From JBEKTY01 sp049515555 (lineage in GTDB: Bacteria; Planctomycetota; Planctomycetia; Pirellulales; Thermoguttaceae), in contig JBEKTY010000141.1 of NCBI GenBank assembly GCA_049515555.1, forward strand, positions 1 to 33,068: 33,068 nucleotides of DNA, in the 5' to 3' direction. Made by a program: the position numbers and the translations under genes. The notes below the pieces were generated by a model. It was given only the letters and a program-made list of their open reading frames with translations. It ran no database searches and had not been told where the DNA came from. Shown one piece after another: positions 15,815 to 26,500 of this stretch (position 1 is the first letter of the stretch; each line of letters opens with the position of its first letter).

Positions 15815-16594
15815 ATGGACCAGCACGCAGCGACCCCCGCCGTGACGAAGGTGGCCCTGATTACCGGCGGCGGCAAGCGTCGCGTGGGCAGTGCGATAGC
15901 CGCGGCGCTGGGGCGGCGGGGCTACGCCATCGGGCTGCACTACCACCAATCGGCCGACGAGGCCCGCGCGGTCGTGGGCCGCCTGGAAGCTGAGGGGGTG
16001 CGGGCCGAGGCCTTCCAGGCCGACGTGGCCGACGAGGCGGCGGTGGGCGCGATGTTCGACCGCCTGCGGGAGCGCTTCGGGCGGCTGGACGCCCTGGTCA
16101 CGGCGGCCGCCGTGTGGGAGCCCCGGCCGCTGGAGCAAGTCACCGCGGCGGAAGTCCGGCGGCAGTTCGAGATCAACGCGCTGGGCACGTTCCTCTGCTG
16201 CCGGCACGCCGGCCGGATCATGGTCGCACAGGGCGAGGGGGGCGCGATCGTCACTATCGGCGACTGGGCCTGCGCCCGGCCGTATCTGGGTTATGCGGCC
16301 TATTTCATCAGCAAGGGCGCGATCCCCACCATGACCCGCATGCTGGCCGCCGAGCTGGCGCGCCGCAACACGCGGGTCCGCGTCAACTGCATCCTGCCCG
16401 GCCCGGTCATGCTGCCCGAAAACCTCTCGCAGCCCGAGGTCCGCCACGCGGTGGCCGGCACGCTGCTGAAACGCCCCGGCCGGCCCGAAAACGTCGCCCA
16501 CGCCGCGGTGTTCCTCATCGAGAATGATTATGTAACGGGCGTGTGCCTGCCGGTCGACGGCGGACGGACCATCGCCGAGCGGGGCGAGGGGTGA
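15815..16594 (+). CDS. Pteridine-reductase-like SDR oxidoreductase
   Basis: A 259-residue NAD(P)-dependent short-chain dehydrogenase. The Rossmann motif is TGGGKRRVG (18-25 region), the catalytic pair is Y163-xxx-K167, and the family end is PVDGG. The usual catalytic serine 13 residues before the tyrosine is an aspartate (D150 in TIGDW), and LHYHQSADEA follows the second strand. Both are marks of pteridine reductase (PTR1/FolM-like) proteins, which reduce dihydropteridines or dihydrofolate, so that is the most likely activity. It begins 10 bases after rfbD and has only a weak ribosome-binding sequence, so translational coupling is likely. No folate gene is nearby. Confidence 0.85.
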   Translation: MDQHAATPAVTKVALITGGGKRRVGSAIAAALGRRGYAIGLHYHQSADEARAVVGRLEAEGVRAEAFQADVADEAAVGAMFDRLRERFGRLDALVTAAAVWEPRPLEQVTAAEVRRQFEINALGTFLCCRHAGRIMVAQGEGGAIVTIGDWACARPYLGYAAYFISKGAIPTMTRMLAAELARRNTRVRVNCILPGPVMLPENLSQPEVRHAVAGTLLKRPGRPENVAHAAVFLIENDYVTGVCLPVDGGRTIAERGEG

Positions 16595-16765
16595 GGGGCG
16601 AGTGGCGAGGGCGGAAGGCGGAGGGCGGAAGGCCGCCGGGTGCCACTGCCGGCTTGCCCGGCAGTGCCGAATCGCCGCCGGGCCCAACACTGCTGGACAA
16701 GCCAGCAGTGGCACCCCGGCGCTGTGGCCAGTCTCCGACGGAGCCGCACCGCCAATCCCCAATCC
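16595..16765. repeat. Nested palindromes in SDR/DoxX convergent spacer
   Basis: A purine-rich block (about 16590-16632, GGCGGAAGG-type) is followed by two hairpins, CACTGCCGG...CCGGCAGTG (16643-16666 region) and CACTGCTGG...CCAGCAGTG (16688-16710). These lie within a larger palindrome with ends GGTGCCACTGC (16639-16649) and GCAGTGGCACC (16705-16715). No gene is present. The location between converging genes suggests two-way termination. Confidence 0.8.
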
Positions 16766-17251
16766 CTAATCTCTTTTTCCGCCGCCGGCTAGCAGCCGAT
16801 CCAGCGAGCAGCGGCCCGCGCCGACGGTCAACAGGAAGATCCCGCCCAGCAACATGGCCACGTCGGTGCGGGCCTCGTGCGCCATGCTCCAGAAGCCGTA
16901 ACTCTTGAGGCCCGGCTGCAGACTGAATCCCCAGAAGCCGCTTCCCAGGAGGATCGGGATTTTGGTCGAGACGATGGCCACCGAGATATTGATAATCATG
17001 GGGATGGCGGCCAAGCGGGTCAGGAGCCCCACGATCAGCAGGGCCCCGCAGCCGATCTCGAAGACACCATCAAAGGGGGCCATGAGGGTGGGCCAGGGAA
17101 TGCCGATCTTTACGAATCGCCCCACGCCCAAGGCGTCGGGGAAGAGAAACTTCTGGATGCCTTCCAGCAGGAAGGTCCCGCCCACCACCAGCCGGATCAG
17201 GGCGACCGAGGCGGGAGCCTGCGTGGCCACCATCTTTTGAACGAAGCTCAT
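16766..17251 (-). CDS. DoxX family membrane protein
   Basis: A 161-residue four-helix membrane protein of the DoxX family. The first helix starts VALIRLVVGGTFLLEGIQKFLFP, then FDGVFEIGCGALLIVGLLTRLAAIPMIINI and a final MLLGGIFLLTVGAG helix. Family members are often tied to redox or quinone-linked membrane complexes, but no specific role can be assigned. The ATG at 17251 is supported by AAGGAA at good spacing; the frame is open for 37 codons upstream without family similarity. Confidence 0.88.
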   Translation of the reverse strand: MSFVQKMVATQAPASVALIRLVVGGTFLLEGIQKFLFPDALGVGRFVKIGIPWPTLMAPFDGVFEIGCGALLIVGLLTRLAAIPMIINISVAIVSTKIPILLGSGFWGFSLQPGLKSYGFWSMAHEARTDVAMLLGGIFLLTVGAGRCSLDRLLAGGGKRD

Positions 17252-17588
17252 CGGGCGGTTCCTTTCGACGTGGGGCCGGGCCAACCCCGCTTGTGCGTTG
17301 ATTTGGCCGATTATAGTCGGCCTGCCGGCACTCACCAAGTCCCCTCGCGAAGGGTCAATCACGGGCTTCTCACCCGGGAAGCCAAGAACCCACCACCTTC
17401 AGGCGGTGCTCTGTTCATTCCGGGTGGTATTTGTTGCCATGATTTCCCAAGTATCCGCGGTTTCCTGCGATTCCGTCAAAGACAACTTGTTGGATTTCGA
17501 TTATAATAACGATTGTGCCGTTAGCGGCGAATCTATAAGTCCATTACTCCTAGCGCAATTCGCGCAACTGCTATAGAAGGAGTCAGAG
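17252..17588. other. Divergent spacer / leader of the giant gene
   Basis: There are 337 bases without a supported gene between doxX (-) and the giant gene (+). The last 130 bases are clearly richer in A and T than the rest of the window and hold the promoter-like sequence at 17479-17507. The leader mRNA would be about 75 bases with only small stems (GCCG-TTAG-CGGC near 17517, GCGC-AATTC-GCGC near 17553). A short frame of 92 codons exists here but resembles nothing. Confidence 0.6.
17479..17507 (+). promoter_or_regulatory. Promoter for the giant surface-protein gene
   Basis: AAGACA (17479-17484, four of six) is followed after exactly 17 bases by a perfect TATAAT (17502-17507), inside an A/T-rich island. 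Transcription would start near 17514. Confidence 0.55.
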
Positions 17589-20500
17589 GTGGCTCGTAGG
17601 AATTGGGTGAGGGCCGCGTGGGGTCGGAGTGCGCCTGCGCTGCTGCGGCGCCGCAAGCTGGGCGAAGGATTTGCCAAGGGGCGGCACCTGCTGCTGGAGT
17701 GCCTCGAAGAGCGACGGTTGTTATCGCTGACCCCGATCATCAGCGAGGTCGAGGCCGGCAACAAGAGCGGCATCGTTGATGTGTTGGGCAACACTGCGGA
17801 TTGGCTGGAGCTCTACAATCCCGACCCGACGTCGGCCGTCAACCTCACCGGCTGGTCGCTCTACTATTCCAAGACCGGCAGCAATAACAACTCGACGTGG
17901 AACTTCCCCAGCAACGTGGTGCTTGGTCCGGGGGAGTTCCGCGTGGTCTTCTGCGATTCGAATTATACTGCTGCGGAGCTAAGCGCGGAGGACGCGGTCG
18001 GCGAATTGGACACGGGCTTCAATCTCAACAAGGCGGGCGCCACGGTCAGGCTGTGCAACGGGATCAACGGGACTGGCGCCAACGTCTCGTCGCTCACGTA
18101 TCCGGCCTTGAATCCCGACACCTCGTACGGCCCGTCCGAGACGGTCACGCCGGAAACGGACCTCGTGGCGGCGGGGGCCCCGGCGACGTACTACGCCCCG
18201 ACCGGCAACACGGGCACGACTTGGACGCAGGCCGGTTTCAACGACTCCCCGTCGGCGGGCTGGTCGTCGGGCCTCACGGGCCTGGGGTTCGAAAACAGCG
18301 TGAACGGCTTCGCCGTCACCGTCTATAAGGCGAACATCACGGTCGGCAGTGTCGCCACGGCGACCACGGTCATCAACACGCTGGCGGACCAAACCTCGGT
18401 GAAGACCGAAACCGCGCCCTACATCAACTACACGAATACACCCAGCGTCTCCGGCTACTTCAGCACCAGCATCACCACTGCGGGACAGAAGATCGCCGAC
18501 CGGCCTTACCCGGGCATGAGCATCGGCACGGAGGTGGACAATTACGTCATGCAGGGCACGGGGACGATCACCATTCCCAGCGGGGAAGGGGGCAATTGGA
18601 CCTTCTACGCCACCTCGAACGCCGGCTTCAGCGCGACGATCAACGGCACGAACTTCAAGTCCGACGGCGCCGCCAACACGCTGGATACGATCAATCTTGC
18701 GGCGGGCACGTATCCCGTCACGTTCATGCAGTTCCAGGCCAGCGGGAATTCCTACGCGGAATTTTCCGCGGCGCAGGGGTCCAAGAGCTCGTTCGATTCG
18801 ACGTTCCGCCTGGTGGGCGACCAGGCCGACGGCGGCCTGGCGGTCGCCAGCGTGCCGTTCATCGGGAGCGGCAGCCATAGCGGGCCGTTCGCGGCCGCCC
18901 TGGCCACCAACGTCAAGCCGGCGGTGACGGCAGCCATCAACGCCAGCGGCAACACGTCCCACGAGACATCGCTGTACACGCGAATCGCGTTCAGCGTCAG
19001 CACCCTGCCGTCGACCCTGACGCTCAAGATGCAATATGACGACGGCTACGTGGCCTACTTGAACGGAGTGCCGATCGCCAGCGCGAACGCTCCCAGCTCG
19101 CCGCAGTGGAACTCGCTGGCCACCGAGGAGCAGAGCAGCGACATTCAGGCCACCAGCTACGAGGACGTCAACGTCTCTTCGTTTATCGGCGACCTGACGA
19201 CTACCGGCACCAACGTGCTGGCCATCCAGGTCCTTATGTCCTCGAACAGCGACGGAGACATGCTGGTCGTGCCGGAGCTGGCGACCCAGATACCGAACCT
19301 CATCGGGAGCGACCACGTTTTCGCCACGCCGACGCCGCGCGCCGCCAACGCGCCGGGCGACGCACAGCCGGACGTCGCCTTCACCGACTCCAACGGGAAC
19401 CAGCTCACGCACGGTTTCTACTACGCCCCCATCCAGGTGACGCTCACGGCCGACATCCCGGGCGCTTCGATCTACTACACCACCGACAACTCGGTGCCCA
19501 GCGCGAGCAACGGGATGCTGTACAACCCCAACGCGCCGGTCAGCATCACGACGACGACGGACCTCCAGGCGGTGATGGTCGCGGGCGGTATCACGAGTCC
19601 CGTGCAGTGCGAGACGTACGTCTTCCCCGTCGCCGTGGCTTCCCAGCCGGCCGCTCCGGCCGGTTTCCCCCCGGCCTGGGACGGCACCATCAACAACGAG
19701 AATGTGGCGGCGGATTACGCGATGAGCTCGGTCCCCGGCTACACGACGCAGCAGGTCATTAGCGCCCTGACGTCGTTGCCGACGATGTCGTTGGTCACCA
19801 CGAACGCCAATTTGTTCGGCCCCAGCGGCATCTACGCCAATTCCAACAACCATAATTTGGAGGTGCCGGGGTCGTTCGAGTACTTCAATCCCCTTGCCGG
19901 GACCACGGATTACGGCGCACTGGTGGGCCTCCAGATGTACGGCGGCGTCGGGCGGAATGCCCCGTACTTGAAGCACTCCATGGCCGTCTGCTTCGACCAG
20001 GCCGACGGCCCGTCGTCCATGAAGGAAAACATCTACGGCGACGGGTACTTTCCGGACCGGCTGATCCTGCGGAGCGGCTTCAACGACAGTTTTGCGTATT
20101 ACGGGACCAACGCCCAATACATCATCGATCAGTGGACCCGCGACGCTCTGACGGCCTTGGGAACCCAGAATACGCCGGGCATTTGGGTCCAGCTTTTCGT
20201 CAACGGGCTGTATTGGGGAATCTACGACGCCTGTGCGCACATCGACAACAACTACGCCGCGAACTTCTTCGGCGGCGTCCCGTCAGACTACACCGTCTAC
20301 CATAGCGGTTCCAGTTTCGACAGCGTTGCCACGACTGCCGGCTGGACGACCATGGAAGCGTGGAACGACCTGTTCAACGTGGGAAGGTACGGAAACATCG
20401 CCGGTACGGGGGTGGCCAGCTCGACCGTCCTGGCCAACCCGGCCGCCTACGCCCTCATGGCGCAGTACCTCAACCTGCCGTCCTTCTGCGACTACATCAT

Positions 20501-23500
20501 CGTGAACTACTACGGCGGCAACTGGGACTGGGACTGGCACAACTGGTCCGGCATCTTCGCCCCGCCCAATCCCTCGGAAGGCTTCGCGGGGACGCCTTTC
20601 ATATTCCAGGACTGGGACGGCGAAGGGAATCTCGAGGGCGCCGGCGACAACATCACCGCCCGCGACACGACCGGCGAGCAGACGGAACTGTTCGTGCAAC
20701 TGCTGGCCAATCCCGACTTCCGGCAGATGTTCGCCGATCACGTTTACAAGGACTTGAGCACCGTCCTGTCGCCGGCCGGGGCGAGCGCCCTGTACCAGAA
20801 GGAAGCCAACACGATCAGCCAGGCCATCATCGACGAGTCGGCCCGCTGGGGCAATATCCAGGGCACCCAGTGCACGCCCGCGAATTGGAACGCCGAGATC
20901 AGTTGGCACATCGGCACGTACTTCCCCGGTCGGACGGCCACCATGTTCTCCCAGTTCGAGACAACCATCACGTTCTCGGGCCACTACGAGGGCGGTTCCC
21001 CGACGTACACGATGTATCCGAGCTTCAGCCCGCCGATGCTGTTGGTCAACGGAACGCAAGAGAACGGCGGGACGATCTCGCTGGGCGACTCGCTCACCAT
21101 GACGATGGCGGCCCCGGCGGGCGCTGTCATCTACTATACGACCGACGGCAGCGATCCGCGCTTGCCGGGAGGCGCCGCCAACAGCGCTGACCCGGGTTTC
21201 TCGCAGTACAGCGGGGCCATCACGTTCACGAAGGGCGAGGAGATCAAGGCGCGGGTCCTTTCCGGGAGCACCTGGAGCGCCCTGAACGACTCGACGTTCT
21301 ACGTGAACCTGGCCCCCTTCATCCGCATCACGGAGCTGATGTACGACCCGCTGCCGGCCACGGCGGCCGAGATCACCGCCGGGTATAACAGCAGCGTGGA
21401 GGTGGACGGCCAGGAGGATTTCGAGTTCGTCGAGCTCCTGAACATCGAACCCCAGAACCAAGGCCTCCCGGCGATTCCGCTCCAGGGGCTGGCCTTCACC
21501 AACGGAGTGGCGTTCACGTTTCCGAACGTGTCGCTGGCCGCCGGCCAATACGTCGTCGTCGTTTCCAACGAGAAGGCGTTCGAAATCCGGTACCCCAACG
21601 TTCCGTCGAACCAAATCGCCGGTCAGTATACGGGGCACTTCAACAACGGCGGCGAAGAGGTCACCTTGACTTCGCCCGGCGGCGGCGTGGTCCAGGACTT
21701 CAGCTACGATCCGACCTGGTATCCGCAGACCGCCGGCGGCGGCTTCTCGCTCGTGGTCGGCAACGCCAACCAGGCGCTTTCGCTGTGGGGTTCCAGTTCC
21801 GGCTGGAACTCCAGCAGCGTGCCCAACGGGACGCCCGGGTATGCCGATCCCCTCACGCTCCCGCTGCCCGGTTCGGTCGTCGTCAACGAGGTGCTGTCGA
21901 ACCCCTCCGCCACGCCCGGCGGCGACACGATCGAGTTCTACAACACGACTTCCCAGCCGATCACCATCGGGCAGTGGTTCGTCAGCAACAACAGCGCCGA
22001 TTTGACGGAGTACCAGATCGCGCCAGGCACGGTCATCGGGGGCTACGGCTACTACGTGTTGACTCAGCAATACAACTTCGACGCGTCGCCCAGCGTCGAT
22101 CCGGGCTGCGTGGTCCCCTTCGCCTTGAACCCCGACGGCGACAACGTCTACCTGTCGAACAGCTATGGGGCTCCGCTGGGCGGCTACGGGGGTCAGGCCG
22201 GGGGGTATCAAGAGCAGCAGACGATCCCCGCCATGCCCGCCGGCTACTCGTACGGCCTGTACACCAAGTCGGACGGCGCCACCAATTTCACCTTGCTGCG
22301 AACGCCCACGTTCGGCACCTTTAACAACATCACGCATTCGTATCCGGGGGTGGGCAACGACGTCCCCTACGTCTCGCCGCTGGTGACCGACGAGATCATG
22401 TATAACCCCACCGCAGCGACCGCGGCGGAGTCCGCCCTGGGGTATGCCGACAACGACTTCGAGTACGTCGAGCTTTACAATCGGTCGGGCGCCCCCGTCT
22501 CGCTTGGCAATTACTACGTTTCGGGCGGGATCGGCTACACCCCGGGCTGGCTCCCTGACGGCAGCCTGGCCAGCGACTTCACGAACAGCGAGTTCCAGAC
22601 GCTCGAATCGGGGGCCACCGCCACCTGGCAGACCTCCTCCAGCCTCGCCTTGGCCTCGTACACCGTCTATGCCCATCTGAATCTGTACGACGGCGAAAAC
22701 AACCTGCGCAATCTGGACTCCATGGCCCAGTACACGGTTACCTGCAACGGCACGCAGACGACCGTGCTGGTCGACCAGAACCAGGTCGTCCTGGCGACGC
22801 TCAGCGTCACCAGCCTCACGTACGCGACGGGACTTGTGACGGGGAAGACGGCCGCCGGCAGCGAGCTCAGCGCCGGGGGCATCGTCCACATTTCGGGCGC
22901 CACGCAATCGCAATACGACGGCACCTTCGTCGTCCAGAGCGCCACGACGAGCGGGAATACGACCACGTTCACTTACCAACCGTTGACCGCGCCCAGCGTG
23001 TACACCGCCAGCGGCACCTTTACGGCCGGCCTGAACGACGTCTGGATCAACCTGGGGACCTACACCACGAGCGGCACGGTCAGCGTTCAGCTTGCCCGCG
23101 CCACGGGCGCCAAGCCCAGCCAGTGGACGGTCGCCGGCTCGGTAAAGCTCGTCGCCGCCGGCGGACAGACCACGATGCTCGGCACGCCGACCTTCAACTC
23201 CTACTCGATCCAGCACCCGACGCCGACCTTGGCCCCCGGCGCGTACGCGGTGCTGGCGAGCAACGCTGCGGCGTTCGACGAGCGTAACCCCGGCGCCGCC
23301 AACAGCGTGGTGGGCGTTTTTTCGGGCCATCTCAACAACGGCGGCGACACGGTCGACATCTACCAGATCGGCAGTCGCAACGACGGCAGCGTGGTCGCGC
23401 TCAACGGTTATGTGCCCGCCTACCGCGTGGACCACGTCAATTACAATAACGCATCCCCCTGGCCGACCCAGCCCGACGGCGACGGCCCGGCCTTGATCCG

Positions 23501-26500
23501 CATTCACACCGCCGATTACGGCAACGACTCGGCCAACTGGCAGACGAGCAACGTGGGCGGCACGCCGGGCACGGCCAACGTCCCGCTGGACCAGTTGACC
23601 CCTCCGGTTCCGACGGGCCTGGCGGGCCACGGCCAGTTGAGCCCGACTGCGGAGATCAGCCTCACCTGGAACGCCTCCTCCGATCCGCGAAACGACGTGG
23701 GCGGCTACGACATCTATCGCAACGGCAGCTTCATCGGCGCCGCGACCACGACCTCCTATGTGGACAACGCCATCGGGTACGGAACGAACTACACCTATAC
23801 CGTGGCGACCGTCAACCGCGACGGATACCAAAGCGCCCGGTCCGCGGGCTACATCGTCGCCCTGCCTTCAGTGATCGGGTACAGCCAGCCCGCGTCGACG
23901 CAAATCGTGATCTGCTTCAGCGAGCCCCTCGTGGCCTCGACCAAGACCAACTATACCGTGTCGGGCATGAACGTTTACAGCGTCTCGCAGGCGCGCAACG
24001 GTACCGAGGTGATCCTCACCCTTACCTCGGCCATGACGATCGGAACCGCTTACACGGTCACCATGAACAACCTGACGACGGTCTCCGGCGACCCGCTGCC
24101 GGCCACGCAGCAGATCGCGTTCACCTATTTGAATCCGGGCACCGGTTCGATCTCCTGGAAGTATTTCGGGAACATCGGCAGCAGCACGGCGGTCAGCGCG
24201 CTGACCGCCGCCAGCAGCTATCCGTACAATCCCACCCATACCGGCTCGGAAACCTCGTTCGAGGCCCCGGCCAACAACGGCCCGGGCGGCGGCGAGGAGC
24301 TCTACGGTTACCTCTGTCCCCCGATCACCGGCTATTACATCTTCACGATCGCCAGCGACGACAACGGCCAGTTGTGGCTCTCGACGAACAAGAGCCCGGC
24401 GAACCTGGCGGAGATCGCCTACGTCACTTCGTCTACCGGTTACCGCGACTGGAACAACGTGAACAACTATGAACAGATGTCCAGCTCGATCTACCTGACT
24501 GCCGGATTGCAATACTACGTCATGGCGCTGGAGAAATGCGGCAGCGACAGCAGCGACAACCTGTCGGTCCGCTGGGAGATCCCCGCAACGATCGGCGGGG
24601 CCGCCAGTACCTGGGAGAACGGTAATTCTGCGATCCCCATCCCGGGCAGCCGGCTGGAGCCGGCCGGCATCGTGCCGGACAATATGACGCCGCCGGCCCC
24701 CGCGGATCTCAGCGCCACGATGAACGGCAGCAACAGCCAGGTCGCGCTGACTTGGAACCCCGTTCTGGGACTGCCCAGCGGCGTCGAATATTACAACGTC
24801 TATCGCGACGGAACGCTCTACAGCACGCCGGGGGCCGTCACCAGCACCAGCTTCACGGATATGAACATTTCGCCGCAGACGCGGCATTCGTACCAGGTCA
24901 CGGCGGTCAATTTCGACGGCACCGAGGGGGTGAAGTCGGCCACCGTGACGGCCGTGCCCGTCGGCATCGCCTCGATCACGACGCCCACCACCACCTCGGT
25001 CCAGGTCCAGTTTACCGAGCCCGTCGATCCCGCGACGGCGCAAAACGCGGCGAACTACTCGATCACCAGCAGCAACTGCACGATCAGCGCGGCCGTTCTG
25101 AAAGGGGACGGCTACACGGTCACGCTGACCACCTCCTACCTGGGCGGCTCCAGCCATACGTTGACCGTCACCGGCGTCATGAACCAGGGACTGTCGGCCC
25201 AGCTCAACTCGACGGGTACTTTCACCTATTCGAGCGGCAGTTCCTACGTTCCGCCCCCCTTCAGCGTCGGCGTCAATCCGGAGTATACCAACGACAGCTC
25301 GCCCGCCTTGACGGGCACCATAAACGATCCGGCCGCGTCGGTGACCGTCCGGGTCCGGGTCAACGGCGTCTACTGCTATTATGCCGCGACCAACAACCTC
25401 AACGGCACCTGGTCGGTGCCGCGCGGAGACATTTCCGCCCTGGGCGCCGGTTCCTACGACGTCGTCGTTACCGGGGTCAACACGTCGGGGATCGTGGCCT
25501 TCGACTCCGCCACGGTCAGCGAGCTGAACGTCAGCATGACCTCGCCCACGGTGAGCAGTATGGCTGCTACTACTTTTATTCCGCCGCCACCCGCGCAGCC
25601 CACGTGGACCAATATTTCTGCCTCCCCCCCGCCACCGCTGTCCTCGCCGGTGAACTCGATCGCCATTCAGTTCAGCGAGCCGGTCTACGGTTTTGGCCTC
25701 CAGGACTTGCAGCTCACGCTCAACGGAGTCAGCACTCCGCTCGGTGGGGCATCCATCACCAGCACCGACAATCAGAACTGGACGCTGGCGAACCTCAGCG
25801 GCCTGACGGCCGCGCAAGGTATTTACGCGCTTAGCGTCACTGCCGCCGGCTGGGGAACTACCGATCATTACGGCAATCCGCTGATGGCCAATACCACCGC
25901 CACCTGGGTCATGGGCAGCGCCCCGATGGCAATCCTGACCGCCGCCCCGCCGACGATCAATTTCAACAACGCCAGCGGCAACTCCACGAATTTGACGGTC
26001 ACTTACACCGACATCGGCTCGGCGATCAATAATGCCAGCCTGTTAGCGTCGAACCTGGCGGTGAGCAACGGGAGCACGGTGGCCACGGTCACTTTGAACC
26101 CGAACTTGATCGTTCCGGTCTATACCAACGGCGTTTTAACCGCCTATGCCGTAACCTACACGATCGCGGCCCCGGGCGGCACTTGGGGGGCGAGCCCGCA
26201 GGGCACGTACACCGTGAGCCTGCTTCCCAGCCAAGTGACCGATGGGAACGGCAACGCCCTGACGGAGCTGAACACCGGCACCTCCCTGGCTCCGGTCCTC
26301 GTCCCGCTCACCAGTTCCAGCCTGGCCACGTTCCTGGTGGATACCGTGGCCGACACGGCCGGCGTGACCACCCCCCCGCCGCAGTATATAAATGCCACCA
26401 GCGGCACCCCCACCGCCACGACTTTGACGGTCACTTACACCGACGTCGGCGGAACGGGGATCAACCTCGGCAGCCTGACCGCGTCGAACCTGGCGGTGAG

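Noticed and set aside
16590..16640. G-rich tract as a regulatory G-quadruplex
   Set aside because: The run is mostly GGCGGAAGG-type with few runs of three or more G at even spacing, and it overlaps the SDR 3' end; support is weak.
17298..17576. Possible 92-residue gene in front of the giant gene
   Set aside because: It spans the promoter and ribosome-binding region of the giant gene and has no family resemblance or ribosome-binding site.
20283..23831. Antisense open frame of 1,182 codons opposite the giant gene
   Set aside because: The plus-strand frame encodes recognisable CotH, lamin-tail and golvesin-like domains. The antisense product is Arg/Val/Gly-rich with no domain, and is expected from codon bias.
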